Assembly (NCBI RefSeq): GCF_001911425.1
Contig: NZ_MPPL01000001.1
Span: 4,430,970 to 4,466,212, forward strand
Reading direction: 5' to 3'
Source: Mucilaginibacter polytrichastri
GTDB taxonomy: Bacteria > Bacteroidota > Bacteroidia > Sphingobacteriales > Sphingobacteriaceae
Length of the DNA stretch: 35,243 bases
This document shows positions 24,816 through 32,270 of the stretch, one piece after another. A model generated the notes under the pieces. That model was given only the letters and a program-made list of their open reading frames with translations, searched no databases and was not told the origin of the DNA. Numbering within the stretch: the stretch's first letter is position 1; every line of letters begins with the position of its first letter. Both the position numbers and the translations under genes were made by a program.

Positions 24816-26048
24816 CTATGAGCCATCCCCGATACGAGGTTGATATTTACCCTCCACAAACCTGTTGATAAGCATGGCGGCAACGGTATCGCCGGTTGCG
24901 TTTAATAATGTGGCTACCGGGTCTATCAACGTACCGATAATAATAGCAGGTGGCAAGGCTTCGGGCGGGAAACCATAGGCAGATATAAAAAGCAATTCGC
25001 CTACGTAACCACCATTGGGTATGCCGCCTTCTACAATGCTTACCAAAACCGTCATGCCGAGTGCTATCAGTATTACACCCGGGCTATCAAACCCCTTACC
25101 AAACATGGCAAATACCACCGCCATTTTTAAAATGGACGAAACGCTGGAACCATCTTTATGCAATGTGCCTCCAAGGGGTATGGTGATACCGGCTATCACA
25201 TCAGAGATGCCCATTTTTTTTGCAGCATCGAGATTTGCCGGTATAGTAGCAATGCTGCTACAGGTACCAATAGCTGTTGCAGAGGGGATAATATTGTTTT
25301 TCCAATACCTTTTTATGCCGCCTATACCACCTGCTATAAAAGCATATATGCTATAAATTACTGCATATATAAAAAGGCTTACACCATACCCAATACCAAG
25401 GGTATGTGCATAGGTACCAAACAACGAGGGGCCAAACAGGGCAACCTGATAAGCAAAGTAAGCGCCTAAGCCAATTGGTGCAGGTTTCATGATAATTATA
25501 AATACATTTTTAAATACCTCATTACCGGCATTTAAAAACTGGACAAATGCTCTTCCTTTTTCGCCGGAGTGTAAAGCGCCAAAACCAACCAGTATGGCAA
25601 AAATAATCATGGCCAGCATATTTTTACGGGATAGCAGCTGGTAAAACTCGCCTGTGGTAAGCAATTGGGTAATATCATCGCCGGATAGTTTTTTATTGCC
25701 GCCCTGCGGTAAAAGACCGGCAGCGGCACCCCCACTTTGATGTACCGGGAACAGCCACATGGCTACAATGGTTAATATAGCCGCAATAATAATAGTACCG
25801 AGAAATACCCCCGTCATAACGCCCATAATGCGGCTTAACTTTTGCTCGCCATGCAGGTTGGCAATGGCAGATGATATGGCGAAAAACACCAGCGGAATTA
25901 CAGCCACAAACAGCAGGTTTAAAAATATATCACCTATGGGCTTTACAATTTCGGCCTGTTTGCCAAATATCATCCCGGCTATACTGCCGGCTACAATACC
26001 GGCTATCAGCCAAATCATCCCGCTGTAATTCTTAATCCAATGAGCCAT
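24816..26048 (-). CDS. Dicarboxylate/amino acid:cation symporter (SDF/DAACS family)
   Basis: A 410-residue membrane protein with the GltPh-type plan of eight helices and two hairpin loops. The N-terminus is WLIAGIVAGSIAGMIFG and IGDIFLNLLFVAVIPLVFFA, the classic second/third helix region of SDF proteins. The transport core reads AIGTCSSIATIP (hairpin 1, usually TSSSxATLP) and ITIPLGGTLHKDGSS (helix 7, usually PLGAT-NMDG), followed by GIPNGGYVGELLFI (hairpin 2 zone) and LIDPVATLLNATGDTVAAML (helix 8). Helix 8 has the D-x4-N-x2-D pattern that binds cation and substrate. It takes up dicarboxylates or acidic/neutral amino acids with Na+ or H+. The replacement of the NMDG Asn-Met by His-Lys suggests an unusual cation site. 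Confidence 0.9.
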   Translation of the reverse strand: MAHWIKNYSGMIWLIAGIVAGSIAGMIFGKQAEIVKPIGDIFLNLLFVAVIPLVFFAISSAIANLHGEQKLSRIMGVMTGVFLGTIIIAAILTIVAMWLFPVHQSGGAAAGLLPQGGNKKLSGDDITQLLTTGEFYQLLSRKNMLAMIIFAILVGFGALHSGEKGRAFVQFLNAGNEVFKNVFIIIMKPAPIGLGAYFAYQVALFGPSLFGTYAHTLGIGYGVSLFIYAVIYSIYAFIAGGIGGIKRYWKNNIIPSATAIGTCSSIATIPANLDAAKKMGISDVIAGITIPLGGTLHKDGSSVSSILKMAVVFAMFGKGFDSPGVILIALGMTVLVSIVEGGIPNGGYVGELLFISAYGFPPEALPPAIIIGTLIDPVATLLNATGDTVAAMLINRFVEGKYQPRIGDGS

Positions 26049-26322
26049 AGTTAATACAGCGCCTATATAAGCACCTTTTTTGAAAGATAAAGATATTATA
26101 CAAATTTTTAAGCCTAACCGGTATGTACCTTCACAAATTTATTTACAGCAAAAAGCTATTACTGTAAATGCTCCACCTGCTGAAAAATAAAAAGGGGACA
26201 CTCTCCGTTAAACTTAATTTTATAATTATCGTATAGACATCCATCTTGCTTAAATGTTATAAAAATGTTAATCTTGATAAACCAAACAACTAACCTGTTA
26301 CACATTTAATTTTTTATTGCCG

Positions 26323-26640
26323 ATGTTTTATTTGCTGATTTTTGCCGCCTTAATTTTCTTTGTTGCCCATGTTGCACTATTATTAGCATCTTTCAGTGGC
26401 CCCAAATTCGCTTCTGTGCGCTACTTTTATTCACACCTCACCTTATGGCTTACCGGCATTGTGGTATTTGTTTTGGCGCTATGTTATAGTGGGGCACACC
26501 AGTCGGGTTTTCTGGATTACTTTAATACACCCTTCAAAAAAACCATGATCCTTGTTTTCACACTCGCTTTATCACTGGCTGCACACGGCATTGTTAGCCT
26601 TTTAGTGTTGCCTTTACTCCGGAAAAATAGGGTTTCATAA
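26323..26640 (+). CDS. Small three-helix membrane protein of unknown function
   Basis: A 105-residue hydrophobic protein from the ATG at 26323 (a TTG two codons earlier is less likely). Three probable membrane helices: FYLLIFAALIFFVAHVALLL, SHLTLWLTGIVVFVLALCYS and MILVFTLALSLAAHGIVSLL, the last ending in a basic tail LRKNRVS. No motif that I recognise. It is divergent from the symporter gene with about 275 bases between. The coding call rests on length, membrane pattern and lack of a better frame; a short chance frame is possible. Confidence 0.6.
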   Translation: MFYLLIFAALIFFVAHVALLLASFSGPKFASVRYFYSHLTLWLTGIVVFVLALCYSGAHQSGFLDYFNTPFKKTMILVFTLALSLAAHGIVSLLVLPLLRKNRVS

Positions 26641-26804
26641 TGGCTCTATTCGATAGATTAAGAGATTATCTACTTACAAGATTTTAAATATGTAACATCA
26701 GCCCTTATGGCAGGTGTTGTGTTTTATAGATTAAACTGTGTTAGACATAGATCCAACATAACATTTGTCAAGCAATGCAAAATAAAATAAGTAAAACATT
26801 GTAA

Positions 26805-26835
26805 ACAAAAAAAGGCATCCGATGTGAATGCCTTT
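26805..26835 (-). terminator. Intrinsic terminator, minus strand, after repeat copy 1
   Basis: AAAGGCAT (26811-26818) pairs perfectly with ATGCCTTT (26828-26835) around a 9-base loop; on the minus strand it is followed by seven T. It can end the esterase transcript and sits two bases after the 61-bp repeat. Confidence 0.8.
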
Positions 26836-26837
26836 GG

Positions 26838-26898
26838 TGGTGGCTACTGTACAAATCTCGAACTTTTTCCTGTCTGATTTGCGTTTAATAGCCGATTT
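26838..26898 (-). repeat. 61-bp repeat, copy 1 (possible structured RNA)
   Basis: It is 51/61 identical to the copy at 28531-28591, and weaker similarity extends about 27 bases further up to 26925. On the minus strand it can fold with an outer stem GGCTA/TAGCC and an inner stem CAAATC/GATTTG. A terminator follows directly in both copies. The same strand also reads KSAIKRKSDRKKFEIC in one frame, so an eroded coding end is the alternative. Confidence 0.65.
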
Positions 26899-26981
26899 AG
26901 ACTGAAAAACTTTTTGGCTCAAATCGTAAATGAGGCAAGTTTATAATACTACCTTTCATAATTGGCAGAAGGCTTAATATA

Positions 26982-28205
26982 TTATTTCTGCAACTCCAAC
27001 AAACGCGATTTAATTTCATTTGACTTGGGATTCAACTCGCTGGCTTTTTTGTACGAAGCGATAGCTTTTTGCTTTTCTCCATTCGTGGTATAAGCTGCGC
27101 CCAAAGCGGCAAAGGCTCTTGAAGAAGACGGGTAATTAATAGTATTCATTTCCAGTAGCTTAATGCCATTATTTAGGGTTGCCTGATTTTTTACTAACCA
27201 TTGTGCCAAGTCGTTGAGATATGCTTCATCAGGCAAAATCGGATACCCAAACCTTTGCGATAATCCTTTATAGTGTCTCATAATGATCTCCGGATTGATC
27301 TTTTCATCACTTACCGGAGGAAGCTGCCATTGGTAATAGATAAATCGAAGTCCGTCATAGTATGACTTAAGAGGAACAGTCATGTGACTCTCAGTCGGAT
27401 ACGACAGATATTCGAAATCTAATCCTTTTATGTTTCGCTTTTTGAGCAGCGAATCAAACTTTAAAACATTGGTATGAAAGGGTGATCCGGGTGAAGAAGC
27501 GTCTTCATTGCCGTCGCTAAAAAAAAGCGTCTTCGACAAAGTTGATCCAGCTTTTAATTTTTTATCCGCGAGCTTCAGCAAGAATTTCTGATCCCACCAG
27601 AAGGATGGACTCACGGCAATGTAGGCGTCAAACATATCTGGATAACTAATCAGGCAATTGATGGTTGTCAGCGCTCCGAATGAGTGTCCCGCAAAAATGC
27701 GGTAAGGTTGTGTTTTGTAATTTGAATTGACATAAGGCATGAGCTCTTTCTGAATGAATTGAAAAAAATGCTCATTTCCGCCGCTGTTCTTATACGGAGC
27801 ATGGGCTGTGGTATCTGGCTTTCCATCATAATAAACACTGCTGTGAGAGGGGGTGAGGTCACGGTTACGGTCCGTATTTGTTATTCCTACAACAATCAGT
27901 GGCGGAATAACATACACATCTTGTCGGCTGAGGTATTTAGAATATTCTACCATCTGGGCGAAATGATTGTCGGCATCCAGAACATAGATCACCGGATATT
28001 TTTTCTCAGGATTGGCAGAATCTTTCGGTGTGTAGATCAGTATCCTTCGATCTTCTTTAAGAATGTTGGAATGCATCGTTACAACTTCTCCCTGATCATA
28101 CTTAATTGGTTCTGCCTTTTGAGCATTTGCTTTAAATGAAAAAAGTAGCGGTATGATAAAAAACACCAATGTAAAATGCTTTTTTTTAAGGAAACCAAGT
28201 TTCAT
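26982..28205 (-). CDS. Secreted alpha/beta-hydrolase, esterase D/Fes-IroE-like, with C-terminal TPR region
   Basis: A 407-residue protein with a signal peptide (1-28, ending KANA). Residues about 45-300 form an esterase-D type alpha/beta hydrolase (PF00756-like). RRILIYTPKD and YPVIYVLDADNHF lead in, the nucleophile elbow GHSFGA has Ser175, the acid is probably in FFSDGNEDAS (Glu234/Asp235), and His274 lies in YPTESHMTVP. The tail (about 340-407) looks like TPR repeats: SRAFAALGAAYTTNGEKQKA and IASYKKASELNPKSNE. Relatives hydrolyse siderophore, feruloyl or acetyl esters, and this layout of an esterase plus TPR is common in Bacteroidota. The gene lies between two copies of the 61-bp repeat, and its codon texture looks different from the neighbours, so it may be a recent arrival. 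Confidence 0.86.
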   Translation of the reverse strand: MKLGFLKKKHFTLVFFIIPLLFSFKANAQKAEPIKYDQGEVVTMHSNILKEDRRILIYTPKDSANPEKKYPVIYVLDADNHFAQMVEYSKYLSRQDVYVIPPLIVVGITNTDRNRDLTPSHSSVYYDGKPDTTAHAPYKNSGGNEHFFQFIQKELMPYVNSNYKTQPYRIFAGHSFGALTTINCLISYPDMFDAYIAVSPSFWWDQKFLLKLADKKLKAGSTLSKTLFFSDGNEDASSPGSPFHTNVLKFDSLLKKRNIKGLDFEYLSYPTESHMTVPLKSYYDGLRFIYYQWQLPPVSDEKINPEIIMRHYKGLSQRFGYPILPDEAYLNDLAQWLVKNQATLNNGIKLLEMNTINYPSSSRAFAALGAAYTTNGEKQKAIASYKKASELNPKSNEIKSRLLELQK

Positions 28206-28492
28206 GTATTTTGGGATGGGATTAACTACAAGGATACGGCTTTTCTTGGGCTCTTAATTTAAATTAAAGAACTCATCAATTCAATAAATTCAAAATCCTT
28301 GAAGAACTTACTTTCAGCAGCAAATTTTGCATAATCTGAATATAAAAGTTATAACACAACGAAAAAGCAAATGTAACAGGAGCCTTGTTTCCGGAGAAAT
28401 AAATGCACGGTAGGACGCCACATCAAACGGCCCGGCTGAACGAAATTGTTCGGAAAAAAGCGTTTGGAGTCCACGCAGCCCCTTTAATAATG

Positions 28493-28524
28493 TAAAAAAG
28501 CCCATTAGAGTTAACTAACAGGCT
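28493..28524 (-). terminator. Intrinsic terminator, minus strand, after repeat copy 2
   Basis: AGCCCATTAG (28499-28508) pairs with CTAACAGGCT (28515-28524); the minus-strand RNA forms ten pairs, two of them G-U, around a 6-base loop and is followed by six T. No annotated minus-strand gene lies upstream of it, so it terminates an unassigned transcript coming through repeat copy 2. Confidence 0.75.
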
Positions 28525-28530
28525 ATAGTG

Positions 28531-28591
28531 TGGTGGCTACTTTACAAATCTCGAACCATTTCCTACATGATTTGCGCCTAACAGCAGATTT
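28531..28591 (-). repeat. 61-bp repeat, copy 2 (possible structured RNA)
   Basis: 51/61 identical to copy 1, with weaker similarity continuing to about 28618. The inner stem CAAATC/GATTTG is unchanged. In the outer stem the A-U pair of copy 1 becomes G-U and one end pair is lost. On the minus strand it is followed after 6 bases by a terminator whose stem sequence is unrelated to that of copy 1. One frame reads KSAVRRKSCRKWFEIC, with a stop codon further upstream. Confidence 0.65.
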
Positions 28592-28629
28592 GGACCTATA
28601 AACAAATTAGTTCAATTTAATTAACGCAA

Positions 28630-29357
28630 ATGAAAACATATCAAATAGACGACGTCAAAATCGAATGGGGTGATACGCTGATCAACATGATTTAAAAAAG
28701 GAGTACTTATCGAGTGCAGTTGTTTTTAGCGCAAAATGGAAGATCGAGGATATACGAATCAGTTTATCAGTATATGGAGGTACCCGAATCAATGATAGCG
28801 GCCCAAGCGCTGCTGGAATTTTCATAGATTGGATCGACGAAATAAAAGCTGCAAAACCTTTCCGCCAACAAGTTGATCAAATCGAAATAAAAATCGCTGA
28901 GCGTATCAATAATGACATTGAAATCGAAAAATTTAAACTTGATTATAAGCAAAGGCAATTTAGAGTTATACATTATGAACTAAATGATCCTTATGCGGCA
29001 GAACATGATCCAGAATTAAGATCGGCACAAATGGCGCTTTACAAATCTGCTTTATTTCAAACGCCGCAGCTTATACAATACCGTTTAAACGATGACGAAA
29101 TCGGTATTTATAAAATCCCATCAATAAATGAAGTGTTTGTTTCAAACAAATGGGACACTATTCCTATTTCATCCGATAATAGTAGCAAAATAGTTTTCTA
29201 TGAAATACTGCCTGCACGAGGCCCGGGAGGTAAGCAATTGGAGTTAATTGATCTAAATATTGAAGATTCCAGAAACAGTAATAGCCTTTATAATTTAATT
29301 GAAAAATTAGAGAGTTATGGTATTAAAATTCAAAAGGAAACGCGGTACGATGATTAA
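28630..29357 (+). pseudogene. Unrecognised protein gene split by a frameshift near its start
   Basis: From the ATG at 28630 the frame reads MKTYQIDDVKIEWGDTLINM, then a stop at 28690. Another frame is open from 28674 to the TGA at 29357. It continues in the same style (DQHDLKKEYLSSAVVFSAKW, then SLSVYGGTRINDSGPSAAGI, FIDWIDEIKAA). Loss of one base around 28672-28682 would explain this; restored, the protein would have about 242 residues. A start at the internal ATG 29031 gives only 108 residues and would discard a long protein-like part. The protein is acidic, without signal peptide or membrane helix, and I recognise no family. A sequencing error or programmed frameshift is possible. Confidence 0.65.
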
Positions 29358-29371
29358 ATGATCCATCAAAC

Positions 29372-29400
29372 AAAAAGCCCTCAGAATTAATCTGAAGGCT
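29372..29400 (-). terminator. Intrinsic terminator downstream of tRNA-Val
   Basis: AGCCCTCAG (29376-29384) pairs with CTGAAGGCT (29392-29400), nine pairs with one wobble in the minus-strand RNA, 7-base loop, followed on the minus strand by five T. It ends the tRNA transcript and may also stop the plus-strand gene ending at 29357. Confidence 0.75.
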
Positions 29401-29442
29401 TATACAAAACTTTTTGAATTAATATCCCATATGGGGTTTTTG

Positions 29443-29517
29443 TGGGAACTACTGGGTTCGAACCAGTGACCCTCTGCTTGTAAGGCAGATGCTCTGAACC
29501 AGCTGAGCTAAGCTCCC
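29443..29517 (-). tRNA. tRNA-Val (anticodon UAC)
   Basis: 75 bases fold into a full cloverleaf. The acceptor is GGGAGCT/AGTTCCC with one G-U pair, the D arm GCTC/GAGC with AGCTGGTTCA loop, the anticodon arm TCTGC/GCAGA with loop CTTACAA (anticodon TAC), and the T arm ACTGG/CCAGT with loop TTCGAAC. The discriminator is A and CCA is not encoded. A consensus promoter lies about 125 bases upstream and a terminator about 43 bases downstream. Confidence 0.97.
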
Positions 29518-29640
29518 GTTCTCGTAATGATCTTTAACAAATCAATACGATAATATATATGAATTACTTTTCGAATCAGTCCCGATTAATCGACGGGGTG
29601 CCCTGCTCTAATTAGTAACGTTCCCAAATGCTTTGGGAGT

Positions 29641-29672
29641 GCAAATATAGACGGTCTTTTTAATTTTACAAA
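29641..29672 (-). promoter_or_regulatory. Consensus Bacteroidota promoter of tRNA-Val
   Basis: On the minus strand: TTTG (29672-29669), 19 bases, then TATATTTGC (29649-29641). Both boxes and the spacing fit the primary sigma factor consensus. It predicts a leader of over 100 bases before the tRNA, starting at a 7-bp palindrome, TCCCAAA-TGC-TTTGGGA (29622-29638). Confidence 0.8.
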
Positions 29673-29746
29673 TAGGTCATCCAAATAAAACATGCTCATT
29701 TACATAAAAATCTGCAAAAGCACTTTAAATGTTATTTTTACTTTGT

Positions 29747-30475
29747 TTAATTAACTGAGCCAGAGCTGGTAAACAGGTCGCCTCTGCCGCTTTGATAAAA
29801 CTCAAAATTTTCTGGCCCTTGCGAAGATCTGATGATTTGCGAAACATAGAAATCATTTTGGTAGGCGGTAAACTTAGGCGTATTGCCATTAAGGGTGTAT
29901 ACTGTTAGGTAACTCTTAAAAAATAGCGGGCTGCTATCCTTATCAAACTTAGCCATTTTTACTTTCTGGTTTTCGGCCCCAAAGCTGGCCGGAAGTTTGG
30001 CCTTAATAAAAGCACTGTCTGATATATACCTGAATGTACTCCTGCTGATCCTGGATATGGTTTTTGTAATTTGAGCGTGCGGAGGGATAAATGCCACATT
30101 TTTAGGCAGCGTTGCTTGTGCATTAATATTTGAGTTAGAAAAACTGATGCCCCGCCCTACTGAGGTGCCGGATATATCACCACTAATCTGTACCGCATCA
30201 TCTGCATAGCTGTAACTTTGGTTCCCGGTAATAAATGCCGAACGTTCCCAATCTACATAAACCGGCTCGTTAAGCTTATTATAAATGTTCATATGGATAG
30301 GTGCGTTCTCGCCGGCGAAAGAGTAAATTATCCTTACCGAATCGTTCTCGAGTTTAAATTCACCCGTTTTTTCATCGCGTGTGGTATTGGTGCTGCTAAT
30401 CGTATTCATCTGATACGTGCTGCATGCCGGTAACAAAGCTGTCGCCGCCAGTAAAATGATAAGAAGCTTTTTCAT
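29747..30475 (-). CDS. Lipoprotein of unknown function
   Basis: A 242-residue protein with a clear lipoprotein signal (MKKLLIILLAATALLPACST; lipidated Cys18). The mature part is rich in beta strands and Ser/Asn: ENDSVRIIYSFAGENAPIHM, IYNKLNEPVYVDWERSAFI, FIPPHAQITKTISRIS. The short run NIYNKLNEPVYVDW suggests a beta-sandwich domain. It is probably on the periplasmic or surface face of the outer membrane. No enzymatic motif or named family that I recognise. It stands alone, 229 bases from the tRNA gene and about 350 from the end of the SusD gene on the same strand, separated from it by two hairpins. Confidence 0.82.
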   Translation of the reverse strand: MKKLLIILLAATALLPACSTYQMNTISSTNTTRDEKTGEFKLENDSVRIIYSFAGENAPIHMNIYNKLNEPVYVDWERSAFITGNQSYSYADDAVQISGDISGTSVGRGISFSNSNINAQATLPKNVAFIPPHAQITKTISRISRSTFRYISDSAFIKAKLPASFGAENQKVKMAKFDKDSSPLFFKSYLTVYTLNGNTPKFTAYQNDFYVSQIIRSSQGPENFEFYQSGRGDLFTSSGSVN

Positions 30476-30653
30476 AGGTTATAATGTTGTATCTAAGTTA
30501 AACAAATACTAACCTGCTTTATCTCATCGTATTGCAACTTCTATGTTATACTTTAGTTAAGTTTTTTTAGAAAAAATTTAGCTAGGTACTCTTGTTAATG
30601 CCAAGTTAATATACTTAGGCCTGGGGTTTTGTTTAAGAATCGTATCAACAATA

Positions 30654-30680
30654 AAGGCCTTTGGATTTACCAAAGGCCTT
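30654..30680 (-). terminator. Perfect 11-bp hairpin, second of two after the SusD gene
   Basis: AAGGCCTTTGG (30654-30664) pairs with CCAAAGGCCTT (30670-30680) around a 5-base loop. On the minus strand only TTTATTG follows, so it may act as a back-up terminator or an RNA-stabilising 3' structure. Confidence 0.65.
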
Positions 30681-30715
30681 CAAAATATGTTTTTTCTGTA
30701 TAATCATTAAATTAA

Positions 30716-30739
30716 GGACTGCCCCATTCTAGGCAGTCC
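30716..30739 (-). terminator. Perfect 8-bp hairpin, first of two after the SusD gene
   Basis: GGACTGCC (30716-30723) pairs with GGCAGTCC (30732-30739) around an 8-base loop, about 85 bases after the SusD stop. TTAATTTAATG follows on the minus strand. Confidence 0.6.
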
Positions 30740-30823
30740 ATTAACTATTAACTGATTTATAAAGAACAAAAATGCAATTTAAAAATGCGCACCTTATTTA
30801 AGATGCTTGTTAACCGGCTTTAA

Positions 30824-32260
30824 TTAATAACCGGGGTTTTGCGTAATACTGGCGTTTGCGTTAATTTCTACCTGCGGTATCGGCAATATTCTCCTGGTGT
30901 TAGCAGTTGTAACTGTTGCTATAGATGCCGCAGATTTAGCGCCTTCCTGCGGGCGGTTAATTACGGCTGCAGTACGGGTAAGGTCAAAAAATCTGTAACC
31001 TTCAAATGCCAGCTCTTTCCTTCTTTCGTTTAAAATATCTGCAACAAGCGTGGTACCCGTAGCTGTGTAGGCCGCTAATGATGGGTCGCGCAGTTGGGCT
31101 ACCCTATTAAGATAAGTCAACGCCTCGCCGCTATCACCCAGCTGTGCGTAAGATTCGGCCAGGGTAAGCAATACTTCGGCATAGCGCACCACTTTTACTT
31201 CGTCCCTGTCGCTTTGCAGCACATTCTGATACTTGTTAACAATATAAGCCTGGTAGGGCGTACGTGTGCCATCTAAAATTAAAGACTTCCTGAAATCTGT
31301 TGCCGTGTAAGAATTATACAGATCATCGGTACATAAAACATCACCATAACCGTCTTGGTTGTAAATAGCATCCAGGCCGTTATAGCCGTTGTTTACGGTG
31401 CTGCTCATATTTAATTCAAATATCGTTTCCAGCTTATCTGTACGGTTGGTTGCAGAAGCCCAGTAAGCGCTAAAAGCAGATGAGCTTGCAGCTAAAGAGA
31501 AACCACCATTATTGGCAACCAGCAATGCAGCATCACGCGCGTTGGCATAATCGCCTTTATATAAATAAGCCCTGGCTTCGATAGCTTTTGCTGCATATTT
31601 AGACAGGAAGTTGGAGTTGGCATCATGTATGGCCGGCGTAGTGGCAGGCATTAACGTATAGGCGCTATCCAGATCGGTAATAATACGATCATAAACGGCA
31701 GAGACAGAGCTACGGGCAGGTTTGGTAAACGCACCTGTGGTATAGGTGGGCTGCGTAACAATAGGCACACCTGCTGCACTGGGGTTTACGGTATAAGGCT
31801 GGCCGTATAAGTTTACCAATTGCAGGTAAACCAGGGCACGCGTTGCATATGCCTCGCCCCTTAACTGGTTAACGTTATCAGAAGCCGGTACGCTGGCATA
31901 AAGGATGCGGTTGGCCTGCAAAATGGTATTGTATGCCTGCGACCATATTTCATCAATTTCGCTGGCGGTGGCTATATAGGTGTAGTTATTTTCTGTTAAG
32001 TACCGGCCCGAGTTTGTGATACTCACATAAGAGTTATCGGCCAGCAAATCGCCCAGTACGGGGAGGTTTCTGCCAAACAGGGTGTAACTTTTCATAGAGG
32101 TATACATACCAGATATAGCGGTAAGCATGCCGGTTTCTGTAGTAATAGAGCTTTCTACGGCTACTGCGGTGGGGTTTTCTTCCTCAAGAAAACTCTTCTT
32201 GCACGATGCAAGGGTTACTATCCCCGCCAATAGTATATATATGTAATTTCTGACTTTCAT
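30824..32260 (-). CDS. SusD/RagB family outer-membrane nutrient-binding lipoprotein
   Basis: The protein has 478 residues from the ATG at 32260; this start gives a normal lipoprotein signal (VTLASCKKS, Cys20) and lies 10 bases after the SusC stop, whereas an upstream ATG at 32284 would add residues before the signal and overlap SusC. The SusD fold is clear: FLEEENPTAV after the lipobox, AYNTILQANRILYASV, LRGEAYATRALVYLQLVNLY (TPR helix), YDRIITDLDSAYTLMP, KYAAKAIEARAYLYKGDYAN. The C-terminal block reads VVRYAEVLLTLAESYAQLG, then DILNERRKELAFEGYRFFDL. It sits on the cell surface over the SusC channel and captures oligomeric nutrients. The substrate is unknown, since no glycosidase or peptidase neighbours are in view. 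Confidence 0.96.
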   Translation of the reverse strand: MKVRNYIYILLAGIVTLASCKKSFLEEENPTAVAVESSITTETGMLTAISGMYTSMKSYTLFGRNLPVLGDLLADNSYVSITNSGRYLTENNYTYIATASEIDEIWSQAYNTILQANRILYASVPASDNVNQLRGEAYATRALVYLQLVNLYGQPYTVNPSAAGVPIVTQPTYTTGAFTKPARSSVSAVYDRIITDLDSAYTLMPATTPAIHDANSNFLSKYAAKAIEARAYLYKGDYANARDAALLVANNGGFSLAASSSAFSAYWASATNRTDKLETIFELNMSSTVNNGYNGLDAIYNQDGYGDVLCTDDLYNSYTATDFRKSLILDGTRTPYQAYIVNKYQNVLQSDRDEVKVVRYAEVLLTLAESYAQLGDSGEALTYLNRVAQLRDPSLAAYTATGTTLVADILNERRKELAFEGYRFFDLTRTAAVINRPQEGAKSAASIATVTTANTRRILPIPQVEINANASITQNPGY

Positions 32261-32270
32261 GTTTTTAATT

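Larger units (their letters stand above)
26641..26981. other. Intergenic region downstream of the esterase gene
   Basis: 341 bases. It holds, on the minus strand, one copy of a 61-bp repeat (26838-26898) followed by an intrinsic terminator (26805-26835). A 63-codon minus-strand frame spans the repeat and terminator but is probably not a gene. The remaining part (26641-26800) shows nothing recognisable. Confidence 0.6.
28206..28629. other. Intergenic region upstream of the esterase gene
   Basis: 424 bases containing a minus-strand terminator (28493-28524) and repeat copy 2 (28531-28591). A 63-codon minus-strand frame at 28314-28505 begins inside the terminator and is not believed to be a gene. 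TATCCTTG on the minus strand near 28231-28238 is a 5/6 match to the -7 consensus for the esterase gene but has no -33 partner. Confidence 0.55.
30476..30823. other. Intergenic region with tandem hairpins after the SusD gene
   Basis: 348 bases without a gene. Two strong hairpins (30654-30680 and 30716-30739) lie just after the SusD stop. The part nearest the lipoprotein gene is AT-rich; it must hold that gene's promoter, but no full consensus is visible. Confidence 0.65.

Noticed and set aside
26731..26922. 63-codon minus-strand open frame over repeat copy 1
   Set aside because: It runs through the terminator hairpin, and the matching frame of copy 2 has stop codons, so an intact gene is not supported.
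28314..28505. 63-codon minus-strand open frame (MGFFTLLKGLRGLQTLF...)
   Set aside because: It begins inside the T-run/stem of a terminator and has no motif; no gene called.
26838..28591. The 61-bp repeats as degenerate tRNA genes (they contain GTTCGAGA and end near CCACCA)
   Set aside because: A T arm with five pairs and a matching acceptor cannot be formed in either copy.
29443..29517. tRNA-Val as an integration site
   Set aside because: No second copy of the tRNA 3' end and no integrase gene in the window.
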